Shown here one piece after another: positions 37,001-48,344 of a stretch of 64,000 nt of DNA; the stretch's first letter is position 1; each line of letters opens with the position of its first letter. The notes below the pieces were generated by a model, which did no database searches, had not been told where the DNA came from, and saw only the letters and a program-made list of their open reading frames with translations. Source of the DNA: Thinopyrum elongatum (lineage: Eukaryota; Streptophyta; Magnoliopsida; Poales; Poaceae); the NCBI GenBank assembly GCA_011799875.1, contig CM022302.1:203404086-203468085 (forward strand), in the 5' to 3' direction. The translations under genes were made by a program, and so were the position numbers.

Positions 37001-38193
37001 CGATAGCACTAACCATCACGCGGGAATAAATATGGGTACTCTGCATCGTGGTATCAGCCGAAAGCTTTGTCAGACGTCCAGTTCAACATTGCGGCCGGGT
37101 CGGATCGTGCCGTTGGCGCTGGTATCCACCCTGCTCGCAACGACCCGGAGTGCACAGGGCGATGGCCCAAGACCCCTGAGTGATTAGGATGTAGACCGGC
37201 GGGGACCTCTCTGCTGAGCTCTAGGTAGGGCTGCGGTGTGTCGTTTGGCCGAGGTCGGGCATAACCCGGAAAAGTGTGTCCGGCCGGAGTTAAGCGAGCG
37301 TGGTGGGTAAGTTGGTGCACCCCTGCAGGGAAGAACTAAACTATGCATAGCCGGATCCTCGGTAACGGACACTCGGAGTTGTATCCTGATTGATACAATT
37401 AGAACTGGATACTTGGATACTATGGCTCTGGGATTGCTTCTCGCAGGGAGTCGAGAAGGGATCTTAGGACGAGGTTGATGACTATATGGCTCTGGGATTG
37501 CTTTCTCGCAGGGAGTCGAGAAAGGATCTCTGGGTGAGGTTGAGACTTAATGATACTACTACATTATATTGTACTGTTCTACTCTCTTCTATTGCTGCAA
37601 GACCGCTGAAGATGCTAGTCTTCGATAGGACTAGGCCTTCTCTCTATTCTGGCATTTCTGCAGCCCAGTCCACATATACAGCCTTCCTTTGATAATGTTG
37701 CATATGTAGTGTAGATCCTTGCTTGCTGAGTACTTCTGAGTACTCACGGTTGCTTTGCTTTCTTTTTCTCCCCATATCAGTTTGTCGTGGCCAGATGATG
37801 GAGCCACTGAGATAGCTACCCTTGCCGACGATCGCTACTACTACCCCGAGGGTGGTTATTACTTCGAGCTTGTCGACGACCAGGAGTAGGTTCGGAGGGT
37901 CCCAAGCAGGAGGCCTGCGCCTTTCGATCGTAGTGTTTTATTTTGCCCCGCCTTTCTAAAGGCCTTTTTGTTTCTCTTTTAATATCTGTACTCAGATATC
38001 TGATGCTTCCGCTGATGCTTGTATGCCATCGAGCTATGTATTCGAGCCCTCGAGGCCCTGGCTTGTAATATAAAGCTTGTATGACTTTATTTATGTTTTA
38101 GAGTTGTGTTGTGATATCTTCCCGTGAGTCCTTAGGCTTGATCGTGTGCATTTGCGTGTATGATTAGTGCACGATTGAGCCGGGGGCGTCACA
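34027..38193 (+). mobile_element. Solo LTR, 4,167 bp, with 5-bp target duplication
   Basis: The unit begins TGTAACACCCC and ends GGGGGCGTCACA, the TG...CA rule. It is flanked by AAATG at 34022-34026 and 38194-38198. Joining the flanks restores the satellite unit ('ctacaaatgaactctg'). No internal retrotransposon domain, primer site or second LTR is present, so it arose by LTR-LTR recombination or is an element made only of an LTR. A very long LTR is typical of Sukkula-like/LARD-type Triticeae elements; the family is a guess. Orientation is inferred from the 5' TGTAACACCCC end. Confidence 0.85.
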
Positions 38194-38410
38194 AAATGAA
38201 CTCTGAAAAGGTTGAAAGTTGGCATGGTATCATCATTTCACCCACATAGCATGTGCTAAAAAGTTGAGAGGGTTACAGCAAACACTGGATGCACTTCGTG
38301 TACAAAACGGACAATCTCTTTCGAAGTATCAGGGTTTCATACGGAAACTCGTCTGTTAGAAAGGGATTTCATTTTTTTGAACTTATTTGAACTCCAGACT
38401 TTTTGTGTGT
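38194..38410. repeat. 337-bp satellite, right part after the solo LTR
   Basis: This is the continuation of the unit interrupted at 34026, ending at 'gactttttgtgtgt', after which the TNP2 gene 3' region begins. Confidence 0.85.
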
Positions 38411-41400
38411 AACTGCAGTGATATTCTAGATCAAAGGCATCTTCATAATAGTTGTGGAGAGAAAGTCTTCCCTTTTTCTTCGCTTGTGTCCTTTGCTTAT
38501 TGCACCGTAACCATGGATATTCTTCATCGCTTAACAGGGTGCTTGGGTCAGCCTTGACTTTGAAGGGAGGAATGTCATGAAACTTTTCATAATCTTCAGA
38601 CATGTCTGTCTTTCCCTCCAATCCCACGATGTCTCTTTTTCCTGAAAGAACTATGTGGCGCTTTGGCTCATCGTATGATGTATTCGCTTCCTTATCTTAT
38701 CTTTTTCTCGGTTTGGTAGACATGTCCTGCACATAGAGAACCTATGCCACATCATTGGCTAGGACGAATGGTTCGTCTGTGTACCCAAGATTGTTCAGAT
38801 CCACTGTTGTCATTCCGTACTGTGGGTCTACCTGTACCCCTCCTCCTGACATATTGACCCATTTGCACTTAAACAAAGGGACCTTAAAATCATGTCCGTA
38901 GTCAAGTTCCCATATGTCCACTATGTAACCATAATATGTGTCCTTTCCCCTCTTGGTTGCTGCATCAAAGCGGACACCGTTGTTTTGGTTGGTGCTCTTT
39001 TGATCTTGGGCGATCGTGTAAAATGTATTCCCATTTATCTCGTATCCTTTGTAAGTCAATACAGTTGAAGATGGTCCCCAGGACAACGAGTACAGCTCAT
39101 CAGAAACAGTGTTGTCACCTCTGAGACGTGTTTCCAACCAACTGTCGAAAGTCCTGATGTGTTCACATGTAATTCAGTCGTCACACTGCTCCGGGTGTTT
39201 GGAGCGCAGAATGTTCTTGTGTTCATCGACATACGTGGTCACCAAGGTAGAGTTCTGTAGAACTGTGTAGTGTGCTTGAGACCAAGAATGCCCATCCCTA
39301 CATATTATTGAGTCCCCTCCTAGCGTGCCTTTTCCAGTCAGTCTCCCCTCATACCGCGATTGAGGGAGGCCAATCTTCTTAAGGCCAGGAATGAAGTCAA
39401 CACAAAACCCAATGACATCCTCTGTTTGATGGCCCATGGATATGCTTCCTTCTGGCCTAGCGCGGTTACAGATATTTCTTTAGGACTCCCATGAACCTCT
39501 CAAAGGGAAACATATTGTGTAGAAATACAGCGCCCAGAATGACAATCTCGTCGACTAGATGAACTAGGATGTGCGTCATGATATTGAAGAAGGATGGTGG
39601 GAACACCAGCTCGAAACTGACAAGACATTGCGCCACATCACTCCTTAGCCTTGGTAGGATTTGTGGATCGATCACCTTCTGAGAGATTGCATTGAGGAAT
39701 GCACATAGCTTCACAATGGCTAGTCGAACGTTTTTCGGTAGAAGCCCCCCTCAATGCAACCGGAAGCAGTTGCGTCATAATCACGTTGCAGTCATGAGAC
39801 TTTAGGTTTTGGAACTTTTTCTCTGGGATATTTATTATTCCCTTTATATTGGACGAGAAGCCAGACGGGACCTTCATACTGAGCAGGCATTCAAAGAAGA
39901 TTTCCTTCTCTTCTTTGGTAAGAGCGTACTTGGCAGGACCTTCATATTGCTTTGGAGGCATGCCGTCTTTTTCGTGCAAACATTGCAGGTCCTCCCGTGC
40001 CTCCGGTGTATCTTTTGTCTTCCCATACACGCCCAAGAAGCCTAGCAGGTTCACGCAAAGGTTCTTTGTCACGTGCATCACGTCGATTGAAGAGCGGACC
40101 TCTAGGTCTTTCCAGTAGGGTAGGTCCCAAAATATAGATTTCTTCTTCCACATGGGTGCACGTCCCTCAGCGTCATTCGGAACAGATAGTCCGCCGGGAC
40201 CCTTTCCAAAGATTACGTGTAAATCATTGACCATAGCAAGTACATGATCACCGGTACACATGGCGGGCTTCTTCCGGTGATCTGCCTCGCCTTTGAAATG
40301 CTTGCCTTTATTTCGACATTGATGGTTGGTCGGAAGAAATTGATGATGCCCCAGGTACACATTCTTCCTGCATTTGTCCAGGTATATACTTTCGGTGTCA
40401 GCTAAACAGTGCGTGCATGCGTGGTATCCCTTGTTTGTCTGTCCTGAAAGGTTACTGAGAGCAGGCCAATCATTGATGGTTACAAACAGCAACGCATGCA
40501 GGTCAAATTCCTCCTGTCTGTGCTCATCCCACACACGTACACCGTTTCCATTCCACAGCTGTAAAAGTTCTTCAACTAATGGCCTTAGGTACACATCAAT
40601 GTCGTTGCTGGGTTGCTTAGGGCCTTGGATGAGTACTGGCATCATAATGAACTTCCGCTTCATGCACAGCCAAGGAGGAAGGTTATAGATACATAGAGTC
40701 ACGGGCCAGGTGCTGTGATTGATGCTCTGCTCCCCAAAAGGATTAATGCCATCCGCGCTTAAACCAAACCATACGTTCCTTGCGTCACCTGCAAACTCCT
40801 CCCAGTACTTTCTCTCGATTTTTCTCCACTGCGACCCGTCAGCGGATGCTCTCAACTTCCCGTCTTTCTTACGGTCCTCTCTGTGCCATCGCATCAACTT
40901 GGGATGCTCTTTGTTTCTAAACAGACGTTTCAACCGTGGTATTATAGGAGCATACCACATCACCTTCGCAGGAACCCTCTTCCTAGGGGGCTCGCTGTCA
41001 ACATCACCAGGGTCATCTCGTTTGATCTTATACTGCAATGCACCGCATACCGGGCATGCGTTCAAATCCTCGTACGCACCGCAGTACAGGATGCAGTCAT
41101 TAGGGCATGCATGTATCTTCTGCACCTCCAATCCTAGAGGGCATACGACCTTCTTTGCTGCGTACGTACTGTCGGGCAATTCGTTATCCTTTGGAAGCTT
41201 CTTCTTCAATATTTTCAGTAGCTTCTCAAATCCTTTGTCAGGAACAGCATTCTCTGCCTTCCACTGCAGCAATTCCAGTACGGTATCGAGCTTTGTGTTG
41301 CGATCTTCGCAATTGGGGTACAACCCTTTTTGGTGATCCTCTAACATGCGATCGAACTTCAGCTTCTCCTTTTCACTTTCGCACTCTCTCTTTGCATCAA

Positions 41401-41770
41401 CAATGACCCGGCGGAGATCATCATAGGGCACATCGTCTGGTTCCTCTTAATCTCCAGCTTCCCCCGTTGCAGCATCACCGTATTCAGGGGGCACATAGTT
41501 GTCATCATCCTCTTCTTCTTCGCTGTCTTCCATCATAACCCCTCTTTCTCCGTGCTTGGTCCAAACATTATAGTGTGGCATGAAACCCTTATAAAGCAGG
41601 TGGGTGTGAAGGATTTTCCGGCCAGAGTAAGACTTCGTATTCCCACATATAGGGCATGGAAAACACATAAAACCATTCTGCTTGTTTGCCTCAGCCACTT
41701 CGAGAAAATTATGCACGCCCTTAATGTACTCGGAGGTGCGTCTGTCACCGTACATCCATTGCCGGTTCAT
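38411..41770 (-). pseudogene. CACTA TNP2 transposase (Transposase_21) pseudogene
   Basis: The start is MNRQWMYGDRR at 41770, behind a good splice acceptor (gcacgcag). The N-terminal zinc-binding-like region has CFPCPICG and H..H. The main frame, 41431-39638, is a 597-residue Transposase_21 core (CPNDCILYCGAYEDLNACPVCG, WHREDRKKDGKLRASADG, GLSADGINPFG, GYHACTHCL, SSIDVMHVTKNLCVNLLG). Next come a DUF4218-like part (39714-39466, PPSFFNIMTHILVHLVDEI) and a DUF4216-like part (39137-38742, GNTFYTIAQDQKSTNQNNGV). Breaks: TAA at 41447-41449, a one-base gain in a C6 run (39745-39750), a shift near 39465, TAG at 38742-38744 and a TAA near 38700. It would cut the CACTA ends if intact. The gene is recently dead. 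Confidence 0.85.
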
Positions 41771-41942
41771 CTGCGTGCATTATATATAATTAAGTGTGTC
41801 AAAAACCATTACAGAACATCATGAATAGATAAGTGACCAAATTAATAGAACTTCGTCATCACATTAAAACCAAAGTACATACATAGTTCTCATTGAACAA
41901 CATATAGCTCTCCAGAGCATCTAATTAAACCATACATTGAAA

Positions 41943-42389
41943 CTATGTAAAACATTTCAATGCAACAATAAATGCGATCATAATCGCAACCAAGGTAATA
42001 ATTGATCCAACGGCATAATGATACCAAGCCTCGGTATGAATGGCATATTTTCTATACTTCCTAATCTTGAAGCGCATTGCATCCATCTTGATCTTGTGAT
42101 CATCGATGACATCCGCAGCATGCAACTCCAATATCATCTTCTCCTCCTCAATTTTTTTCAATTTTTCCTTCAAGTAATTGTTTTCTTCTTCAACTAAATT
42201 TAACCTCTCGACAATAGGGTCGGTTGGAATTTTCGGTTCACATACCTCCTAGATAAAAAAAATCTATGTCATGTTGGTCGGCATAATTGTCATAAACAAT
42301 AAATGAACCAAATAGTTATAAAATGTAATATATACCACATCTAAATCATAGACAGGACGAGGGCCGAAGGGGGCGGATACCAAAACCAT
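41943..42389 (-). CDS. Small coiled-coil, C-terminal membrane-anchor protein, copy 1
   Basis: There are two exons: 42389-42336 (18 codons, MVLVSAPFGPRPVYDLDV) and 42248-41943, with an 87-bp GT-AG intron, phase 0, 119 residues. The middle is a Glu/Lys coiled coil (LVEEENNYLKEKLKKIEEEK). Then there is a basic stretch (MRFKIRKYRKY) and one hydrophobic helix near the end (AVGSIITLVAIMIAFIVAL) followed by KCFT. This is the layout of a tail-anchored membrane protein. It lies upstream of TNP2 on the same strand. A second intact copy is at 43782-44227. Function is unknown to me; a structural or membrane-tethering role for the transposon is only a guess. Confidence 0.6.
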
Positions 42390-42779
42390 CGCACTATATA
42401 ATAACAAACAATAATAAAAGTAAGAAAATTATACAAGTATCTATCTAAATCATACAAGTAAGAATTTTTCTCTTTTAGAAAGAAGATAAGAACAAGAGGC
42501 TCACCACGGTGGTGCCGGCGACGAGATCGGCGTGGGCGATCGACGGTGGTGAAGACGGGGACGGGACGTGACGGACCGCTAAACCTAGACAAATCTTGAG
42601 GAAAATGGAGCTTGGAGGTCGAGCTTGTAGAGAAGAAAGCTTAAGTAGTGTGGCTCGGGCATTTCATCGAACACCTCATGTGCATAGGAGGTGAGCTAGA
42701 GCACCACAAAGCCCTCCCCTAGCCGGCCAGAAAAAACAGAGCAGTGGAGTGCTCTGCTTGCGGGCGAGGGGGTATATAT

Positions 42780-43079
42780 AGGCACCTCATTGGTCCCGGT
42801 TGGTGGCTGGAACCGGGACTAAAGGACCTCCTTTGGTCCCGGTTCCAGCCATGAACCGGGACCAATGGATGTGGGCCAGGAGCGAGGCCCATTGGTCCCG
42901 ATTCGTGTCTAGAACCGGGACCAAAGGGTCCAGACGAACCGGGACCAATGCCCCACGAGGCCCGGCCGGCCCCCTGGGCGCACGAACCGGGACGTATGCC
43001 GCCATGGGTCCCGGTTCGTCACTGAACCGGGACTAATGGGCTGGCCAGGCCTGGACCAAAGCTCTGTTTTCTACTACTG
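42780..43079. repeat. CACTA subterminal repeats, inner copy
   Basis: Copies of 'ttggtcccggttc' and 'gaaccgggacc' run up to a degenerate terminus near 43079 in which CACTAG has become CAGTAG. Confidence 0.85.
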
Positions 43080-43611
43080 CATCATTCTCCGCCATCCACT
43101 GCAGCAACTCCAGTGTGGTACCGAGCTTTGTGTTGCCATCTTCGCAATTGGGGTACAACCCTTTTTTGTGATCCTCTAACATGCGATCGAACTTCAGCTT
43201 CTCCTTTTCACTTTCGCATTGTCTCTTTGCATCAACAATGACCCGGCGAAGATCATCATCGGGCACATCGTCTGGTTCCTCTTGATCTTCAGCTTCCCCC
43301 GTTGCAGCATCACCGTATTCAGGGGGCACATAGCTGTCATCATCCTCTTCTTCTTCGCTGTCTTCCATCATAACCCCTCTTTCTCCGTGCTTGGTCCAAA
43401 CATTATAGTGTGGCATGAAACCCTTATAAAGCAGGTGGGTGTGAAGGGTTTTCGAGTCAGAGTAAGACTTCGTATTCCCACATATAGGGCATGGACAACA
43501 CATAAAACCATTCTGCTTGTTTGCCTCAGCCACTTCGAGAAAATTATGCACGCCCTTAATGTACTCGGAGGTGCGTCTGTCACCGTACATCCATTGCCGG
43601 TTCATCTGCAT
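43033..43611 (-). pseudogene. TNP2 N-terminal exon, second copy (truncated)
   Basis: This open frame of 192 residues starts MQMNRQWMYGDRR and matches the N-terminus of the gene at 41770 through the acidic stretch (EDSEEEEDDDSYVPPEYGD) to LELLQWMAEN. There the duplication joint at about 43080 cuts it off. It keeps a Gln codon (CAA, about 43283) where copy 1 has TAA, which shows directly that copy 1 acquired a C-to-T nonsense change. Confidence 0.85.
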
Positions 43612-43781
43612 GCATTATATATAATTAAGTGTGTCAAAAACCATTACAGAATATCATGAATACAGAAGTGACCAAATTAATTAATAGAAGTTCATCATCA
43701 CATTAAAACCAAAGTACATACATAGTTCTCATTGAACAACATATAGCTCTCCAGAGCATCTAATTAAACCATACATTGAAA

Positions 43782-44227
43782 CTATGTAAAACATTTCAAT
43801 GCAACAACAAATGCGATCATAATCGCAACTAAGGTAACAATTGATCCAACGGCATAATGATACCAAGCCTCGGTATGAATAGCATATTTTTTCATCTTTC
43901 TAATCTTCAAGCGCATTTTATCCATCTTGATCTTGTGATCATCGACGACATCCGCAACATGCAACTCCAATATCATCTTCTCCTCCTCAATTTTTTTCAA
44001 TATTTTCTTCAAGTAATTATTTTCTTCTTCAACTAAATTTAACCTCTCGACAATAGGGTCGGTTGGAATTTCCGGTTCACATACCTCCTAGATAAAAGAA
44101 TCTATGTCATGTTGGTCGGCATAATTGTCATAAACACTAAATGAACCAAATAGTTATAAAAGATAATATATACCACATCCGAATCATAGACAGGACGAGG
44201 GCCGATGGAGGCGGATACCAAAACCAT
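43782..44227 (-). CDS. Small coiled-coil, C-terminal membrane-anchor protein, copy 2
   Basis: The structure is the same as copy 1: exon 44227-44174 (18 codons), an 86-bp GT-AG intron, exon 44087-43782, 119 residues. Against copy 1 it has roughly a dozen amino-acid changes, mostly conservative (I to V, R to K), with no gap and no stop. The hydrophobic anchor (AVGSIVTLVAIMIAFVVAL) and basic neck (MRLKIRKMKKY) are kept. It is the copy closest to the functional CACTA end. Function unknown. Confidence 0.6.
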
Positions 44228-44599
44228 CGCACTATATAATAACAAACAATAATAAAAATAAGAAAATTACACAAGCATCTATCTTAATCATACAAGAAAG
44301 AACTTTTTTCTTTTACAAAGAAGATATGACCAAGAGGCTCACCACGGTGGTGCCGGCGACGAGATCGGCACGGGCGATCGACGGGGGTGAGGACGGGACG
44401 GATCGCCAAACCTAGACAAATCTTGAGGAAAATGGAGCTTGGACAAGGAGCTTCGAGAGGAGAAAGCTTAAGTGTGGCTCGGGCATTTCATCGAACACCT
44501 CATGTGCATAGGAGGTAAGCTAGAGTACCACAAAGCTCTCCCACGACCACCCCAAAAAATAGAGCACTCCACTGCTCTGCTCGCGGGCGAGGTATATAT

Positions 44600-44887
44600 A
44601 GGCATCTCATTGGTCCCGGTTCGTGGCTGGAACCGGGACCAAAGGCGGTGGCTGGAACCGGGACTAAAGGTCCGCCTTTGGTCCCGGTTCCAGCCACGAA
44701 CCGGGACCAATGGTTGGCTGGAACCGGGACCAAAGGGGCCAGACGAACCGGGACCAATGCCCCACGAGGCCCGGCCGGCCCCCTGGCCTCACGAACCGGG
44801 ACCGATGCCCCCTCTGTCCCGGTTCGTGAGTGAACCGGGATTAATGGGCTGGCCCTGCCTGGACCAAAGCCCGGTTTTCTACTAGTG
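44600..44887. repeat. CACTA right subterminal repeats and terminus
   Basis: Repeated 'ggtcccggttc' and 'gaaccgggacc' boxes lead to the terminal 'ttttctactagtg' at 44887. A TATA-like 'gtatatataggc' at about 44592-44602 is the likely promoter for the minus-strand CACTA genes. Confidence 0.8.
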
Positions 44888-44890
44888 TAG

Positions 44891-45724
44891 GCATCCTCAC
44901 AACATCCTTGAAGGCATCGACATCGATTCATAAAAAAGACCAGTAGATGGTCCGGCTATGGGAGTGATGCAAATAGGACGGGAGCACCACCAGGGCCCGC
45001 ACTTAGCTTGCCTGCCGCCGGCTGCTGCGTGGTGGGGAAGGTGAATGGACGACAGTACGACACGTAAGACGCACCGGCGGTGAGCAGGGTTTGCTGCCGC
45101 AATGGAGAGCCTTCCCAGCCTTCTGTTGAGGCACCCGATGCGCTACCGCGAGGTAATCGCCGAGAATGGCCGGGGTCGGTCCCTGCGTGGCTGCATCCTC
45201 TGCAAGGCGCTCTCCTTCCATGGTGGGGCACCTACGTTAGGGAAGCCGGAGACAGGGCAAGGACGACAGTCGGGGTACCTCATCGCCGGGGAGGGACACC
45301 TCTCAGGCTCTCACCATCGCTCACCGCCTCACCCTACCAAATTACACATGCACGCGCATGCGAGCGAAAAGAAATACCAGATGGAAGAGCAACAGAATCG
45401 CTAGAGTAGTGGGATTTGATGGAGGGGGAAAATCCATCAGTTTCGGATGCAAAATAATAGTGGGATTTGATGAAGAGGAAGTTGAATCACCCCATGCCTT
45501 ATCAAAATAATAGTTGAAGAAGATGAAGAGGAAGTTGAATCTGTTTCATGCAGGAAATTCACGACAAGTTAGAGTGTCAAGAGTAGCCGGCTCAACCATC
45601 CCAGGAAGGACCAAAGCAGAAGAACCTAGATAAAACTCCCATACCATCACGACAAACTGCACTGACTGCTCTGTCTTTCCACTTCTGCTCAATACACCAT
45701 CGACGTTATTTTTTACAGTGCCAC
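44891..45724. other. Right flank of the CACTA insertion, no gene recognised
   Basis: Moderately GC-rich DNA carries one plus-strand open frame of 100 codons (45102-45404, MESLPSLLLRHPM). It has no domain, no similarity that I recognise and no clear promoter. I do not accept it as a gene. Confidence 0.4.
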
Positions 45725-47224
45725 TTTTTTTTTAGAAAAGGAGGAGGACCCCCGGCCTCTGCATCTGGACGATGCATGCGGCCACTTTATTAATTATTTA
45801 CACAAGACCTTATAAAGTCATACAACAATAAGACTAAAGCCACCGTCTAGGCAACATATGTCGCTACTCCTATCCAGTTGATGAAAGGATGCTAATAGTC
45901 TGGGCCTAATACCAAACAGACCTCGCAGCCAAACCTAAACATCTAAGACCTGAGGTCCCAACCAGGACGCCTGCCGGGTATGGGGCACCTACCAGTCCGG
46001 CGCACTCCTCAACCAGGACGCCTGCCGGGTATGAGGCCGCCGCAGCCACCTGCCACCAATCCATCTTCAGAGCTGTACTGTTGCATCTACCGTGCCAGGT
46101 CTCTCAGTCATAGACGCCACCATGACGCCAGACAGCGTCGTCCTCCTGCGCGAGTCCATCCTCGTACATCGAACGCCGAATCTGCACTGCGCCACGCCGT
46201 CGAGATCCGTCGCCATCAATGTGTAAGATGAAGCACCGCTCCACCAAAGATGCCGTCCGCTGGTCCCGTGAGGCCGAGTGCACCTCCAAGAATGCCGCCC
46301 CCAAGGGGGTAACGACACATGATTGCCGCCAACATCCGATCAGCTGATCTAGGGTTTCCCCCGGAGGTATTGAGTGGAGTTGGGAGCTTCACCTCGATGA
46401 TGCCTTCATGAAGGAAACGATGATAAGGGCATCGTCATCACCGGACAACCTGTGCACCGTCTCGACCGCCTTCAAAGCCCCAGATCTAGCCGCCTAGATC
46501 CGGCGACCAACCGCAACAGCAGTGCCACCGTAGGAGCCCTGGCGCACCGACCACTGCCTGAGTGTGCCACCACTGGAGCCTAGGAGGAGGGCTCCCACCC
46601 CGCCTCGCCAAGCCGCGAGAGCCGCCGAGATCGACCCCGCGCGCTCGTCACCGTCTCTGATCCGAACCAATCCGTAGATCAGATCGCCGTCACAGATCCG
46701 CCTTGGACAGGGACTGCACCACGCCATGCCGCCGCGGGAAGCCCTAGCTTCACCAGCCGCCACCATCCAGGGCCGCCGCCCTGGGATCCAGACAGAACAT
46801 CGCTGCTGCCACCGGCCATGTTCCGCCACCGCCGACTGGCCAAGCCGCCGGCCACTGCGACCTCCGCCGCCATGACCATGCAAGCCCATCGAGCAGCCGA
46901 CACCACCAGATCTTCCACGAAGCCCGTAGCTCCGCCACCTACTCCCATCACCACGCCGCCACTGCGCCGTCGCCGGACGAACGGCCGCGCCGCCGCGACT
47001 CAGATCGGGGAGGAGGGCCCCTGCGCCACGGGTGACCCGCCTCATCCAATGCAACGCGGGAGAGAAGGGGGCCTCCGCCGCCGCCGTCAGCCGCCCGGGG
47101 CTTCGCCCGGCGACCTCCTCCAACGGCGGCGGAGGGGAGGGAGATGTTGGTGGAGCCCGGCGGCGGTGGGGGTTAGGGTTCCGCCCGAGCCGCCCTAGCG
47201 GGGGGCGACGCGGAGGCCAAAATC
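45725..47224 (-). mobile_element. Poly-A retroposon (LINE-like), about 1.5 kb
   Basis: On the plus strand it begins with a T run (45725 onward) then 'agaaaaggaggagga' and a 'tttattaattatttacac' stretch. It ends in GC-rich sequence ('ccctagcggggggcgacg') near 47210. This is the look of a minus-strand retroposon with a GC-rich 5' end and a poly-A tail. 'acagtg' occurs on both sides (45715-45720 and 47225-47230) and may be the target duplication. The long open frames are compositional. No reverse transcriptase was seen. Confidence 0.55.
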
Positions 47225-47446
47225 ACAGTGGTGCACACGTCCCTTTAGTTGCATGCATGGTCCTAGCTGGTGCCTGATTTTTCACAAGATTTGCGAGCTC
47301 AAGATCTGACAGAAATCTCGTGATGAACATGTGCATAGACATCGGACCTTTAGTGTTCGCCTTCATGAATCAATTTACGACACGCTGACCAAATTGCCCA
47401 TAGAGTTACAACGGTTTGGTGAACTCCACATGTGTTAAAGATTCCA

Positions 47447-48000
47447 TCATAGAGAAATCCAGTTTCTCACATCAGGTTCCGTTGTGGACAACATGTGATC
47501 AACAAGCTCTGAATCAGATAAAGTCCACAAGCAACGTCCCATAGTGCATAATATTATTGAATGCATCCAAGAATTCTCGCTCCCACAGATCGCACAACAA
47601 GAAGTAATGGACATGTTTCTGTGATGCATCACATCAGTTGTTGGTAATGGACAATTGTACTAACCGCGAGAGGAAAACCTTCCTTTGATGGCACATGCAC
47701 TTTCCATTGTTTACTCCATGTCTTCTGCTCCCTTCGACAATCTTAACCCTGTCCCTCCAACCATACTTCTCTATTTGCTTCCTTGTGACTAGCATTCTAT
47801 AGGCGGAGCGGACAGTAAAATTTCTTTTTGGCTGGTGAACCCAAGCCCAAAAATCATGTAACTGTCTCATACCCAAAAAGACATCTGGTATCAAATCAGT
47901 ATCAATTGATAGGAAAACAGTTCTGAGCAGATCTTGCTTCCGTTTAGATGAGCTTTCCTCGATGAGTTTACTGATTTCTGTTGAGTGTTTTTTTTTTTCA
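47447..48000 (-). pseudogene. LINE ORF2 remnant with zf-RVT region
   Basis: The frame fragments FTVRSAYRMLVTRKQ (about 47820) and CCAICGSENSWMHSIILCTMGRCLW (47590-47510) are typical of the zinc-binding region after the reverse transcriptase of plant LINEs. Stops and frameshifts are frequent and both ends are lost. Confidence 0.65.
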
Positions 48001-48344
48001 GAAAACTTGTGCTGAAAGGGACATAACCCACAAAGCACACCAATAATACTTGCGCTGATACAGACTTCTAAGAGCATCTCCAGCCGTTCGGCCCCCCAGG
48101 AGCTTGAAAAAGCGCCGCCTGAGGGCGCGCCGGTGAAATTATCGGCGTGGGGGCGGTCGGTTTCCCAACCGCCGACCCACGCCCAACCCAGACGCCTTTT
48201 TTTTTAAAGATAAACTCGGCCAAACACGACACATTTCGTCCAAACTCGGCCAAACACGCCGATTTTTATTAAATATTTGTACATATGAACTTAAAACATA
48301 CTTAAAAAACTAAAAAACATTAAAAGACTACTACGCCGCCCCTC

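Larger units (their letters stand above)
13874..44887 (-). mobile_element. CACTA (En/Spm, DTC) transposon with nested insertions
   Basis: The left end is CACTAGTAGAAAAAG (13874) and the right end is its inverse, ending TTTCTACTAGTG (44887). Both sides carry a 3-bp TAG duplication (13871-13873, 44888-44890), exactly the CACTA rule. Subterminal 'cccggtt...aaccggg' repeats lie inside both ends. Genes are on the minus strand, so 44887 is the 5' end: small coiled-coil membrane gene, TNP2 transposase, then Transposase_24/Ulp1 gene. Of the 31 kb, about 11.6 kb (21353-33054) looks like an assembly artefact and 4.2 kb is a nested solo LTR, leaving roughly 15 kb. Stops in the transposase genes make it non-autonomous now. 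Confidence 0.9.
41246..44887. repeat. Tandem duplication of the CACTA 5' end (about 1.8 kb x 2)
   Basis: 41246-43079 and 43080-44887 carry the same order: TNP2 N-terminal exon, coiled-coil gene, subterminal repeats, CACTA end. The first copy ends in a decayed terminus 'ttttctactactg' (about 43068-43079) joined directly to TNP2 coding sequence. The second ends in a good terminus (44887). Copies differ by substitutions with frames kept, unlike the error-rich segments, so this duplication is biological. Confidence 0.85.

Noticed and set aside
40719..41336. 205-codon plus-strand frame across TNP2
   Set aside because: It is antisense to the conserved transposase core.
45102..45404. 100-codon ORF as a gene
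   Set aside because: No domain, promoter or similarity that I recognise, and the frame is expected in GC-rich DNA.
46494..47198. Long frames on both strands near 46.5-47.2 kb
   Set aside because: Compositional frames in the GC-rich 5' part of a retroposon, without known motifs.
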